Below, piece after piece: positions 55,321 to 63,943 of a stretch of DNA of 64,000 nt (position 1 is the stretch's first letter; the number at the start of each line of letters is the position of its first letter). A program made the position numbers and the translations under genes. Below the pieces are notes generated by a model. It was not told the origin of the DNA. It did not search any database and saw nothing but the letters and a program-made list of their open reading frames with translations. Source of the stretch: Prevotella sp. (GTDB lineage Bacteria > Bacteroidota > Bacteroidia > Bacteroidales > Muribaculaceae); NCBI GenBank assembly GCA_023666665.1, contig JAMPBN010000001.1:767284-831283 (forward strand), given 5' to 3'.

Positions 55321-57420
55321 TCAGACGTTTTTGGTTTCGAGAAGGTTTTGTATCTTGAGCATCTCGTCGCGCAGGCGGGCGGCTTCGAGGAAGTCCATTT
55401 TCTTTGCCGCCGACATCATCTGCTGGCGGAGCTTGTCAATGTTCTTCTGCATCTCAACCGGAGTCATATATGCCACAACGGGATCGGCGGCAATGTTGAC
55501 CTCGCGGGTGTATTCGGTTTCGTAGGGAAGTGGCGAAGTGGCCGAGTGGCGGGGTGACGGAGTGGCTTTTCTCTTTTCTCTCTTATCTATGCGTCCTGCC
55601 GGGGTGAGTTCTTCAATAGCGTCGCGGTCAAGGCCGACGATGCGGTTGCGTGCCTTGACGATGGCCTGCGGCGTAATGCCGTGTTCCTCATTATACGCCA
55701 ACTGCATTGAGCGGCGGCGTTCGGTTTCCTCAATGGTCTGACGCATAGAGTCGGTAACCTTGTCGGCATACATTATCACGCGGCCGTTGAGGTTGCGGGC
55801 GGCGCGGCCCACGGTCTGCGTCAGCGAGCGGTGGCTGCGCAGGAAGCCCTCCTTGTCGGCATCGAGGATTGCCACGAGGCTAACTTCCGGCAAGTCAAGG
55901 CCCTCGCGGAGCAGATTCACGCCAATAAGCACGTCGTAAGTTCCGGCACGGAGGTCATCAAGAATGCGTATGCGCTCCATAGTGTCAACGTCGGAGTGCA
56001 TATACGCCGTGTGAATATCGTACTTGGCAAGATAGTCGTTGAGTTCCTCGGCCATACGCTTGGTAAGGGTGGTAACGAGCGTGCGCTCACCCTTTTCGGT
56101 GCGCAGGCGTATTTCCTCCATCAGGTCGTCAATCTGATTGAGCGAGGGGCGGACTTCTATAACCGGGTCAAGCAGTCCGGTGGGGCGGATAACCTGCTCT
56201 ACGATGATGCCCTCGGAGCGCTCCAGCTCATAGTCGGCGGGAGTGGCCGACACGTAAATTGTTTGCGGCACAAGAGCTTCAAACTCCTCAAACTTCAGCG
56301 GGCGATTGTCGAGCGCGGCGGGGAGACGGAAGCCGTAGTCTACAAGGTTGTTTTTGCGCGATACGTCGCCGCCATACATTGCGCGGATTTGAGGCACGGT
56401 TACGTGGCTTTCGTCGATAATGGTGAGGAAATCCTTGGGGAAATAGTCAAGCAGACAGAATGGGCGTTCGCCCGGGCGGCGGCCGTCGAAGTAGCGGGAG
56501 TAGTTTTCAATGCCGGAGCAGTGGCCTAACTCGCGAATCATCTCCATATCGTAGGTGACTCGCTCGCGGATGCGCTGCGCCTCAATCAGTTTCTCTTCGC
56601 GCTCAAAGTCGCCGATGCGTTCGCCCAAGTCGAGCGAAATCTGCGCAAGGGCAGCGTTTTGGCGCTCTTGCGAGGTGACAAAGAGGTTCGCGGGGTAGAT
56701 TTTGAAGACGTCGTGTTCTCCAAGGCTCACACCGTCGAGGGGGTGTACAGTCTTGATTGACTCGATTTCGTCGCCCCAAAAGCTGACGCGCAAGGTAATC
56801 TCCTCATATGCAAGACGAATCTCTACGGTGTCGCCGTGTACGCGAAACGTACCCCGACTCAGTTCCACCTCGTTGCGCGAGTAGAGAGCGCTTACGAGTT
56901 GACGCAGAAAGTTATTGCGCGAAATCTGCTGCCCCACATTAATTTCAATAACGCTGGCATCGAAGTCGGCGGGGTTGCCCATACCAAACAGGCAGCTAAC
57001 CGAGCTGACCACCACAACGTCTTTGCGCCCTGAAAGCAGCGCCGATACTGTTGAGAGTCTCAGACGCTCAATCTCGTCGTTAATCATCAGGTCTTTTTCA
57101 ATGTAGCGGTCAATGCCGGGAATGTAAGCTTCGGGCTGATAATAATCGTAGTAGCTCACGAAGTATTGCACCGAGTTATCGGGGAAGAACTGCTTAAACT
57201 CGGAGTAGAGCTGCGCGGCAAGGGTCTTATTGTGCGACAAAATCAGCGTTGGGCGCTGTACCTTGGCAATGACGTTTGCCATGGTGAACGTTTTGCCCGA
57301 GCCGGTCACGCCAAGTAGAACCTGGGCTTCGCGGCCCTCCTCAACTCCCTCGGAGAGTGCTTCAATGGCTTGCGGCTGATCGCCGGTGGGTTTATATGCA
57401 GAATCGAGTTTAAATTCCAT
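55321..57420 (-). CDS. uvrB: Excinuclease ABC subunit B, with a repeat-derived linker
   Basis: Damage-verifying helicase of nucleotide excision repair. 699 residues: Walker A GVTGSGKT (38-45), beta-hairpin region YYDYYQPEAYIPG, Y-rich damage loop, helicase motif VGRAARNLNG, and the C-terminal UVR motif (MQKNIDKLRQQMMSAAKKMD). Between helicase domain 2 and the UVR motif, residues about 617-631 (KATPSPRHSATSPLP) are encoded by five tandem octamers (55529-55568). This linker is variable in the family, so function is probably kept. Overlaps the DUF4091 gene by 11 bp. Confidence 0.95.
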   Translation of the reverse strand: MEFKLDSAYKPTGDQPQAIEALSEGVEEGREAQVLLGVTGSGKTFTMANVIAKVQRPTLILSHNKTLAAQLYSEFKQFFPDNSVQYFVSYYDYYQPEAYIPGIDRYIEKDLMINDEIERLRLSTVSALLSGRKDVVVVSSVSCLFGMGNPADFDASVIEINVGQQISRNNFLRQLVSALYSRNEVELSRGTFRVHGDTVEIRLAYEEITLRVSFWGDEIESIKTVHPLDGVSLGEHDVFKIYPANLFVTSQERQNAALAQISLDLGERIGDFEREEKLIEAQRIRERVTYDMEMIRELGHCSGIENYSRYFDGRRPGERPFCLLDYFPKDFLTIIDESHVTVPQIRAMYGGDVSRKNNLVDYGFRLPAALDNRPLKFEEFEALVPQTIYVSATPADYELERSEGIIVEQVIRPTGLLDPVIEVRPSLNQIDDLMEEIRLRTEKGERTLVTTLTKRMAEELNDYLAKYDIHTAYMHSDVDTMERIRILDDLRAGTYDVLIGVNLLREGLDLPEVSLVAILDADKEGFLRSHRSLTQTVGRAARNLNGRVIMYADKVTDSMRQTIEETERRRSMQLAYNEEHGITPQAIVKARNRIVGLDRDAIEELTPAGRIDKREKRKATPSPRHSATSPLPYETEYTREVNIAADPVVAYMTPVEMQKNIDKLRQQMMSAAKKMDFLEAARLRDEMLKIQNLLETKNV
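55529..55568. repeat. Octamer array inside uvrB
   Basis: Five exact-period units on the + strand: AGTGGCGA, AGTGGCCG, AGTGGCGG, GGTGACGG, AGTGGCTT. Same word as the intergenic array at 45489-45555. Confidence 0.8.
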
Positions 57421-59104
57421 AGTGCCGGTTAAGAAGTCGCTCCAAGTTATTGACTAATGCAGCAGTAGAGTTTACGCCGTCAGTTTTTCCGGACTTAAAC
57501 GGCTGCAGCGCCTGCTCGAGTTCCTGAATCTTTGAGGTGTTGTTTTCGGTAGTCCACTGCTCGCGCAAGAGCCTGATTTTTTCGGTTTGCTGAATCCCCT
57601 CAATCAGTCGCTCAAACCTTACCGACGTGCGCGGCCCCGGATAGTAACAATATGTATCGCCCGGCGCAAAAGTATACGCATCGACGCCGGGGAGTTTGAG
57701 GCGCGAATCCTCAAGCGGATTTTCGTTCCAGTTGAGCCACGACCAGTGCAAAATGCCGTCAAGCCCGGCAGCTACTGCCTGAATCGGGAGATAGGCGGCA
57801 TCGCTCGGGGCATTGTTGGTAAAAATATTCGCTCCGGGGTCGGCGCAGCATACGTATGAGGTGGATATCTGTCCGGCCTGTTTTCGGCGTGCGAGTTCGT
57901 CGGCCGGGAAACTTTGGGAATATGCTATGGAGTAGTCGTCAAGGTCGGCGCTAATCTCCGGGTGATAGTTGCCGGCGAGAGCAATTTTCAGCCCCGGAGC
58001 CGCGCTGTTTGCAATGGCAATGGCATCGCGCATAGCGGCGAGTCCGCGCTCATCCATACTTATTGCGGTTTTTTCAAACCATCCTTTTTCTTTTAAATGA
58101 GCGGCAAAATCAGCAAGATAAGCCGACCACAGCGCTTGATATTCTTCAGACGACGTCGTTATATTCAGGCATTTATAGGCGTTGGTTGCCTCGTCGAAAT
58201 ATCGAAAAGACATATCCCAGGGTATCATTGAGAAGCAATTGATACGGCCATTGATGCCGCATTCATCCATAAATTCAACCCATTTGTCGAACACGTCGTA
58301 ATTGAATGTCCATTGACCGTCGGCAGTCAAAACGGTTTCCACCATAGGGTCAAACTTGTCGTAGCTTTGTCGCCCCCAAGGTTCATAAAACAGTATGGCG
58401 GTGACAACTTTTTGGCCTGCGCGGGCAAGTGCCTGCATATAGGGGCGCAGAGCGTCGAAATGCGCGTCGCTCCACCGCTCGAGGCCGTAATAGCGACTGA
58501 CGGAATAGGGTTGTTGCCAAAAGTCAAGATAAAATTTCCAGTCAGCAACTTCGGGCAAAACTCGTTCGTTCACATCAAGCGCAACATTGAGAGCGGCAAT
58601 TTGCTCTCCGCCACGCTTGAGGGTAAGCTGCGAGAAATACGTTCCGGGGGCCACGTCGCGAGGCACCTCCACAACACACCATATCGGGCAAACGCCATAT
58701 TTTTCAATGTCAACCAACGAACCCACGGTGTCGATTATGTCAAAAACGCGGTGGGTTGGCATCTCTGCGCGGTCGCCACAACTTCTGTTTTCATCAGTGA
58801 TGACAGAGCGAGTCCAAGCTGCCGAGCCGACAGATGCCGGCATAGCAACGCGCCCCCGGGAGTCAGTCCACGAGCCGAGGCTCACGCTCAGACTGTCAGC
58901 CCCCTCAATTGAAGCCACAATTGCTTGAAATCCTATTCGTTCGCCACGCCAGGCCGACACTGTGGTATCGGCTTGAGAAAAGGCGCGTGGGAGCGTTTCG
59001 GGAGTGTATTGAACGTCTTTAGACGCCCAAGCGAAAGTTATCTCTGCCGATGCGTTGGCGATTAACACCATCAGCAGAAGCAGATACGCTATAAGTCGCT
59101 TCAT
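57410..59104 (-). CDS. Exported DUF4091 / GH123-like glycoside hydrolase
   Basis: 564 residues from ATG 59104 (signal peptide MKRLIAYLLLLMVLIANASA). An N-terminal beta domain (FAWASKDVQYTPETLPRAFS, WRGERIGFQAIV) is followed by a TIM-barrel-like catalytic domain with WKFYLDFWQQPYSVSRYYGL, AILFYEPWGRQSYDKFDPMV, KTAISMDERGL (candidate acidic residues) and GLDGILHWSWLNWNENP. This is the layout of DUF4091 proteins related to GH123 N-acetyl-galactosaminidases; substrate not established. 1 bp after the carbonic anhydrase stop, with uvrB overlapping its end. Confidence 0.82.
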   Translation of the reverse strand: MKRLIAYLLLLMVLIANASAEITFAWASKDVQYTPETLPRAFSQADTTVSAWRGERIGFQAIVASIEGADSLSVSLGSWTDSRGRVAMPASVGSAAWTRSVITDENRSCGDRAEMPTHRVFDIIDTVGSLVDIEKYGVCPIWCVVEVPRDVAPGTYFSQLTLKRGGEQIAALNVALDVNERVLPEVADWKFYLDFWQQPYSVSRYYGLERWSDAHFDALRPYMQALARAGQKVVTAILFYEPWGRQSYDKFDPMVETVLTADGQWTFNYDVFDKWVEFMDECGINGRINCFSMIPWDMSFRYFDEATNAYKCLNITTSSEEYQALWSAYLADFAAHLKEKGWFEKTAISMDERGLAAMRDAIAIANSAAPGLKIALAGNYHPEISADLDDYSIAYSQSFPADELARRKQAGQISTSYVCCADPGANIFTNNAPSDAAYLPIQAVAAGLDGILHWSWLNWNENPLEDSRLKLPGVDAYTFAPGDTYCYYPGPRTSVRFERLIEGIQQTEKIRLLREQWTTENNTSKIQELEQALQPFKSGKTDGVNSTAALVNNLERLLNRHYGI

Positions 59105-59105
59105 A

Positions 59106-59645
59106 TTAAAGAGCAGTGAGTTCACCGGTGGTGGAGTCCATAATATATCCGGCCACACGCACGTCGGCGGGCATCAGCGGATGGTTGCGCACAAGGTCAA
59201 CCGTCTCAACCACGGCATCGGCAGTGTCTGTGAAGCCGTGAAGCCAAGAGTTCAAGTCAATGCCACAGTGGCGCATCAGCGAAATGTGTTCGTGGTCAAT
59301 GCCTCGCTCGCGCATCAGGTGGAGCATCTCCTCGGCATCCATGCCCTGAACGCCGCATTCGCTATGACCGATAATCATCACTTCATTGACTCCGAGTTCG
59401 TAAACGGCAACAAGAAGGGAGCGCATAGTCGAATCGAAGGGACTGGTTATCGTGCCGCCGGCGTTTTTTATCATTTTAACGTCGCCGTTTTTAATGCCGA
59501 GGGCTGCAGGAAGCAGCTCCACGAGGCGTGTGTCCATACACGTAACTATGGCAATCTTCTTGTCGGGGAATTTTGAGGTCTGAAAGCGTTCGTAATCTTT
59601 ATTGTCTACGAAACGACGGTTATATTTTAGTATCTCATCTATCAT
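59106..59645 (-). CDS. Beta-carbonic anhydrase-like protein
   Basis: 179 residues. Zinc-site residues of beta-class enzymes are present: Cys36, Asp38, Arg40 in TCMDTRL, and His94, Cys97 in IIGHSECGVQ. Interconverts CO2 and bicarbonate in the cytoplasm. The sequence between the two motifs (MIKNAGGTITSPFDSTMRSL) matches the compact branch of the family. A -7 box ends 8 nt before ATG, so the leader is very short. Confidence 0.92.
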   Translation of the reverse strand: MIDEILKYNRRFVDNKDYERFQTSKFPDKKIAIVTCMDTRLVELLPAALGIKNGDVKMIKNAGGTITSPFDSTMRSLLVAVYELGVNEVMIIGHSECGVQGMDAEEMLHLMRERGIDHEHISLMRHCGIDLNSWLHGFTDTADAVVETVDLVRNHPLMPADVRVAGYIMDSTTGELTAL

Positions 59646-59653
59646 AATGGGTG

Positions 59654-59661
59654 CAAAATTA
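59654..59661 (-). promoter_or_regulatory. -7 box of the carbonic anhydrase gene
   Basis: TAATTTTG on the reverse strand; -33 partner unclear. First gene of a unit with DUF4091, uvrB and ygiQ, which have no promoter-sized gaps. Confidence 0.5.
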
Positions 59662-59725
59662 ATAAAAATTGCAGTAAAATTGAATTTTTTCAGCCCAACT
59701 TAGTGATTATGTGGAAAAAAAATCG

Positions 59726-59768
59726 GATATTTGCAGTCGCGTTAGCGCCAAATCCCCCGAGGCGCTAA
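59726..59768 (+). promoter_or_regulatory. HU promoter -7 box and 5'-end hairpin
   Basis: GATATTTG (59726-59733, one mismatch to TAnnTTTG) is followed by a perfect 8-bp stem TTAGCGCC (59742-59749) / GGCGCTAA (59761-59768) with an 11-nt loop. If transcription starts near 59740, the mRNA begins with this hairpin, which could stabilise it. Confidence 0.5.
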
Positions 59769-59821
59769 TCATAACCGAGCATTTTATTTACAATAAATCA
59801 AAATATTAACCATTTACAAAA

Positions 59822-60097
59822 ATGACAAAAGCAGATATCGTTAGCGAAATCGCTAAGACTACCGGCATTGACCGCGTAAATGTTCTCGAAACCGTAGAAA
59901 AGTTCATGGAAGTAGTTAAAGATTCGCTCATCAATGGCGAAAACGTATATCTCCGTGGATTCGGCAGCTTCATCATCAAAACCCGCAGCGAAAAGACTGC
60001 CCGCAACATCTCCAAAAACACCACCATCATCATCCCCGAACACAAAATCCCCGCTTTCAAGCCCGCAAAATCGTTCGTGGAAGAAGTAAAGAAATAA
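59822..60097 (+). CDS. HU/IHF-family DNA-binding protein
   Basis: Nucleoid protein that bends DNA as a dimer. 91 residues: helical N-terminus MTKADIVSEIAKTTGIDRVN, beta arm signature GFGSFIIKTRSEKTARNISK, and the C-terminal PAFKPAKSFVEEVKK. Arm residues differ from the common NP intercalation motif (NTTIIIPEHKIPAF), as in other Bacteroidetes HU-like proteins. Preceded by a leader of about 80 nt with a 5' hairpin and followed closely by the bS38-like gene. Confidence 0.93.
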   Translation: MTKADIVSEIAKTTGIDRVNVLETVEKFMEVVKDSLINGENVYLRGFGSFIIKTRSEKTARNISKNTTIIIPEHKIPAFKPAKSFVEEVKK

Positions 60098-60127
60098 TCC
60101 ATTTATTAACTCCAAAAGCAATACACT

Positions 60128-60217
60128 ATGCCCAGCGGAAAAAAACGCAAAGGCCACAAAATGGCTACGCATAAGCGCAAAAAGCGCCTGCGCAAGAATC
60201 GTCATAAGAAGAAGTAA
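60128..60217 (+). CDS. Very small basic protein, AURKAIP1/COX24 (mS38-like) type
   Basis: 29 codons: MPSGKKRKGHKMATHKRKKR then LRKNRHKKK and TAA. About 60% Lys/Arg/His. The pattern HKMATHKRKKRLRKNRHKKK is that of the COX24/AURKAIP1 domain found in mitochondrial ribosomal protein mS38 and annotated as a tiny protein across Bacteroidetes. Likely a ribosome-bound peptide (inferred). It lies 30 bp after HU and ahead of a strong terminator. Confidence 0.82.
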   Translation: MPSGKKRKGHKMATHKRKKRLRKNRHKKK

Positions 60218-60244
60218 TATCGACTCTTCTTACGACAAGAAGGA

Positions 60245-60310
60245 AACTTTTGGGTTTATGGGGGAACGCAGAGTCGTTGCCTCCCTTACGCCCAAAAGTT
60301 TTTATTTTTT
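60245..60310 (+). terminator. Long hairpin terminator after the bS38-like gene
   Basis: 10-bp stem AACTTTTGGG (60245-60254) / CCCAAAAGTT (60291-60300) enclosing a second partly paired arm, followed by TTTATTTTTT (60301-60310). It could be a terminator for HU-bS38 or a leader attenuator for the RNase gene. Confidence 0.75.
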
Positions 60311-60315
60311 AACCA

Positions 60316-60339
60316 TCGGGCCTCCGGCCCGAACTTTTT
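60316..60339 (+). other. Second hairpin in the RNase E/G leader
   Basis: TCGGGCC (60316-60322), TCC, GGCCCGA (60326-60332), then ACTTTTTC, 15 nt before ATG 60354. A short terminator-like or regulatory stem at the translation start region. Confidence 0.55.
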
Positions 60340-60353
60340 CCCAAATCCTGCCG

Positions 60354-61985
60354 ATGAAAAGCGAACTCATTGTTGACGTTACGCCCAACGATGTCTCCAT
60401 AGCCCTGCTTGAAGACTCGCGGCTCGTCTCCTTGCAAAAGGAGTCGCGAAGCGTCAGCTACTCAGTCGGCGACATTTACCTGGCCAAGGTCAAAAAACTG
60501 ATGCCGGGACTCAATGCCGCATTCGTCAACGTCGGATATGAGAAAGATGCCTTTCTCCATTACTTAGATTTGGGTGCCAGCTTTGCCAACTACTCCGAAG
60601 TAGTAAACCAAGCCCTTGACCCCGGCAAGAAAATGCCGGACACGTCGAAAGCCACAATACTCCCCGATATTGATAAACACGGCTCGATAACCGAAGTATT
60701 GACTCCCGGCCAACGTCTGCTCGTGCAGATTGTTAAGGAGCCCATATCGTCAAAAGGCCCGCGGCTTACTACGGAAATAACCTTCACGGGGCGCAATATG
60801 GTGTTGACCCCCTTCAGCAACAAGATTTCTGTCAGCACCAAAATCAGCAGCGCCGCCGAAAAACAACGTCTCAAAAAAGTCATCGAGGCAATAAAGCCCG
60901 ACAATTACGGCGTAATAATCCGCACGAGCGCCGAGGGCAAGAAAGTTGCCGAACTCAACGCCGAACTGCGCGAACTCGTGAGCCGCTGGGAAGACACCCT
61001 GCGCAACGCCCGCAAGCATCAGGCCAATGCCCCCAAGGTAGTATACGAAGAAGCCGGGCGCAGCGTCGGAGTGCTTCGCGACGTGTTCAATCCCGAAACG
61101 TTCGAGGCTATCCACGTCAACGATGCCGACATCTACCGCCAGCTTCTGAGCTACGTCAGCATCATTGCACCCGACAAGGCCGACATTGTAAAACTCTACA
61201 CTAAAGAAGAGCCGATATTCGACTCGTTCGGCATCACGCGCCAAATCAAAACCTCTTTTGGAAAGACCGTCAGCTTCCGCTCCGGCGCATACATTATCAT
61301 TGAACACACCGAGGCTCTTCACGTTATCGACGTAAACTCCGGCAACCGCTCACGCGCCACTGCCGATCAGGAGAGCAACGCCCTGGAGGTAAACCTTCGT
61401 GCCGCCGACGAAATAGCCCGCCAGCTCCGCCTGCGCGATATGGGAGGCATCATCGTGGTAGACTTCATAGATATGGCGCTGCAAGAAAATCGCCAAAAGC
61501 TCTACGACCATATGCGCGAGCTTATGGCCTCAGACCGCGCCCGCCACAACATCTTGCCCTTGAGCAAATTCGGACTTATGCAGATTACGCGCCAGAGAGT
61601 GCGCCCCGACCTGGAGATTCAAACCGAGGAGAAATGTCCGTCGTGTGCCGGCAAAGGCACGGTAGAATCTTCGCTGCTCTTTACCGACACGCTCCACGAC
61701 AAGCTCGACTATTGCATCAACGACTTGAAGCGCACCGACTTTACGATGTACGTTCACCCCTTTGTTGACGCTTATATTAAAAAAGGACTTTTCAACTCTC
61801 TATATCGCCAATGGCGCAAGGAGTTTGGCACCAAGTTCAAGATTGTGGCCGACCAGTCGCTGGCTTATCTGCAATACAAAGTGATTGGCGACGACAAGCA
61901 GCTGATTGACCTGAGAGAAGAAAAAGACACCTCCTCAGCCGCGACAAAAAACAAACGCAAAGCTCAAACCCGAACATCCGACTGA
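60354..61985 (+). CDS. rng: Ribonuclease E/G family protein
   Basis: Endoribonuclease for rRNA maturation and mRNA decay. 543 residues from ATG 60354 (MKSELIVDVTPNDVSIALLE), an RNase G-sized protein without the long E. coli RNase E tail. S1 domain (YSVGDIYLAKVKKLMPGLNA), catalytic Asp residues in LHVIDVNSGNRS and IIVVDFIDM, and the Zn-link CPSCAGKG. An ATG at 60258 would add 32 residues but lies within the terminator stem. The name rng is by size; rne is also used for Bacteroidetes members. Confidence 0.93.
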   Translation: MKSELIVDVTPNDVSIALLEDSRLVSLQKESRSVSYSVGDIYLAKVKKLMPGLNAAFVNVGYEKDAFLHYLDLGASFANYSEVVNQALDPGKKMPDTSKATILPDIDKHGSITEVLTPGQRLLVQIVKEPISSKGPRLTTEITFTGRNMVLTPFSNKISVSTKISSAAEKQRLKKVIEAIKPDNYGVIIRTSAEGKKVAELNAELRELVSRWEDTLRNARKHQANAPKVVYEEAGRSVGVLRDVFNPETFEAIHVNDADIYRQLLSYVSIIAPDKADIVKLYTKEEPIFDSFGITRQIKTSFGKTVSFRSGAYIIIEHTEALHVIDVNSGNRSRATADQESNALEVNLRAADEIARQLRLRDMGGIIVVDFIDMALQENRQKLYDHMRELMASDRARHNILPLSKFGLMQITRQRVRPDLEIQTEEKCPSCAGKGTVESSLLFTDTLHDKLDYCINDLKRTDFTMYVHPFVDAYIKKGLFNSLYRQWRKEFGTKFKIVADQSLAYLQYKVIGDDKQLIDLREEKDTSSAATKNKRKAQTRTSD

Positions 61986-61989
61986 CTTC

Positions 61990-62024
61990 AATCGCCCGAG
62001 CCTCCCGCCCGGGCGATTCTTTTT
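61990..62024 (+). terminator. Terminator of the RNase gene
   Basis: Stem AATCGCCCG (61990-61998) / CGGGCGATT (62010-62018) then CTTTTT. Confidence 0.8.
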
Positions 62025-62895
62025 ATGACCCGATAATGAGCAGGGTTAGCGACAGTAGCAGCAGCGCGAGGTCGGCCAACTTGGCCTTAACGTGCTTTTC
62101 GCGAAGAACAATCACGCCATAGCAGAAACTAACCAACACACTGCCCCGACGTATCATCGAAATCACTGAAATCATTGCCCCCGGGAGCGACAACGCATAA
62201 AAATATGCCAAGTCGGCGCCGGTCAAGAACAGCGATATCCCAAGAATTGTCCAACGCCAGTGAAACTGCGGGCGATAAGAGGCGGTTTTGTTGATAACCA
62301 CCACTGCCACCGACATCATCAGCAGCTGATACAGAGAATACCATGCCTGGACTTCAAGCGGGCGATAAAACTGCATCAGATACTTATCATACAAAGCACT
62401 TACCGCGCCAAGACAGGTAGCGCCGACCGACATCCACAGCCACACGCTGCGCTTCATCGAAAAACCCTCTTTTGCGCCAAGTCGACTGATAAAGAACAGC
62501 GAAACGAAGCCCAAAAGTATGCCAATCCATTGCGTAAGATTAAGGCGTTCACCAAAAATCAGCATTGCGCCGACTAAAACAATAACAGGGCGCGATGCGT
62601 TGATCGGTCCCTGAATAGTCAGTGGCAAATGCTTGATGGCAAAATAGCCTAAAATCCACGACGACAGCACAATCAGCGACTTCAGCATTATCTGCATATG
62701 GCCATAGAGCGAATCGCCGAGACCGATACTGCCGCCACACAGCTGCCCGACAATAACCGGCGACAGCAGCAGAGTGCCGAACAGAGTATTGAACCACAAA
62801 ACTATCGGCACGTTATTATCACGCACCGAGAGCTTCTTCATCACGTCGTAGAACCCGAGTCCTAACGCCGAGCAAACCGCCAACACCACCCACAT
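62023..62895 (-). CDS. DMT-superfamily (EamA-like) transporter
   Basis: 290 residues, ten predicted transmembrane helices in two repeats; the first ends near QGPINASRPVIVLVGAMLIF-GERLNLTQW, which is the EamA signature of a helix followed by GER, and the second has REKHVKAKL at the matching place. Likely exports or imports a small metabolite; substrate unknown. Begins 2 bp after the rluD stop. Confidence 0.85.
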   Translation of the reverse strand: MWVVLAVCSALGLGFYDVMKKLSVRDNNVPIVLWFNTLFGTLLLSPVIVGQLCGGSIGLGDSLYGHMQIMLKSLIVLSSWILGYFAIKHLPLTIQGPINASRPVIVLVGAMLIFGERLNLTQWIGILLGFVSLFFISRLGAKEGFSMKRSVWLWMSVGATCLGAVSALYDKYLMQFYRPLEVQAWYSLYQLLMMSVAVVVINKTASYRPQFHWRWTILGISLFLTGADLAYFYALSLPGAMISVISMIRRGSVLVSFCYGVIVLREKHVKAKLADLALLLLSLTLLIIGS

Positions 62896-62896
62896 A

Positions 62897-63943
62897 TTAT
62901 TTCAAGGAGCGCCAGCGGGTGAGGAGGGCTTCAAAGTCGGCGGGGAGGTGGGCGGTGAAGAACATTTCTTCTCCGGTTTTGGGGTGAACAAAGCCGAGAG
63001 TGCGGGCGTGGAGAGCCTGACGCGGGCACACCTCAAAGCAGCCGTCGATAAAGCGACGATAGGTGGCGCTGGGCACTCCGCGAAGCACCTTGTCGCCACC
63101 ATATCTGGCATCGGCAAAGAGCGGATGGCCGAGATGGCGCATATGCACGCGAATCTGATGCGTGCGGCCGGTTTCGAGCACGCAGCGCACCAGTGCCACG
63201 TGGGTCAGCGGCTCGAGCAACTCGTAGTGGGTAACGGCACGTTTGCCGTTGGGGTCGTCGTCGGGCAATACGGCCATCTGCAACCGGTCCTTTGGGTTGC
63301 GGCCAATTAGGGTTTCCACCCTACCCTGCGGCGGCTCTGGGATGCCCCACACGAGGGCATAATACTCGCGCTTGGTAGTCTTGGCAAAAAACTGCGCTCC
63401 GAGGTTTGTTTTCGCTTCCGGGGTCTTGGCAACTACGAGCAATCCGGACGTGTCTTTATCAATACGGTGAACCAGGCCTAAGCGCGGATCGCTGACGTCG
63501 TAGTCGGGGTTGTCCTTAAAGTGCCAGGCCAGGGCATTGACAAGCGTTCCGGTCCAGTTGCCGTGGCCGGGATGAACCACGAGACCGGCCGGCTTATTAA
63601 CGACCAACACAGTATCGTCTTCGTACACAATGTCGAGCGGAATATCTTCGGCTATGATTTCGTTCTCATAGCGCGGGCGATCCATAACAATCTGCACCAA
63701 GTCGAGCGGCTTGACGCGATAGTTTGACTTCACGGGCTTGCCGTTGACGAGGATACATTGCGCCTCTGCGGCCTGCTGAATGCGCGAACGCGAGGCGTGT
63801 TGCATACGGTCAACGAGAAATTTGTCGACGCGTAGCAGTTCCTGTCCCTTGTCGGCCGTAAAACGGAAATGCTCGTAGAGTTCCCTGCCGTCAATGAAGT
63901 GGAGTTCGCCCTCTTCTTCCGGCTCAGTCAAAGCTCCACTCAT
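62897..63943 (-). CDS. rluD: RluA/RluD-family 23S rRNA pseudouridine synthase
   Basis: About 348 residues from ATG 63943 (MSGALTEPEEEGELHF), which overlaps the upstream gene's stop by 16 bp; a TTG at 63958 is the alternative. S4 domain (LRVDKFLVDRMQHASRSRIQ) and catalytic Asp in LVHRIDKDTSGLLVVAKT. C-terminal RTHQIRVHMRHLGHPLFAD is the family motif. RluD rather than RluA or RluC is inferred from the S4 domain and from its neighbour. Confidence 0.92.
   Translation of the reverse strand: MSGALTEPEEEGELHFIDGRELYEHFRFTADKGQELLRVDKFLVDRMQHASRSRIQQAAEAQCILVNGKPVKSNYRVKPLDLVQIVMDRPRYENEIIAEDIPLDIVYEDDTVLVVNKPAGLVVHPGHGNWTGTLVNALAWHFKDNPDYDVSDPRLGLVHRIDKDTSGLLVVAKTPEAKTNLGAQFFAKTTKREYYALVWGIPEPPQGRVETLIGRNPKDRLQMAVLPDDDPNGKRAVTHYELLEPLTHVALVRCVLETGRTHQIRVHMRHLGHPLFADARYGGDKVLRGVPSATYRRFIDGCFEVCPRQALHARTLGFVHPKTGEEMFFTAHLPADFEALLTRWRSLK

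Noticed and set aside
60258..60353. Earlier ATG for the RNase gene at 60258
   Set aside because: The 32 added residues are encoded by the terminator hairpin and do not resemble the family.
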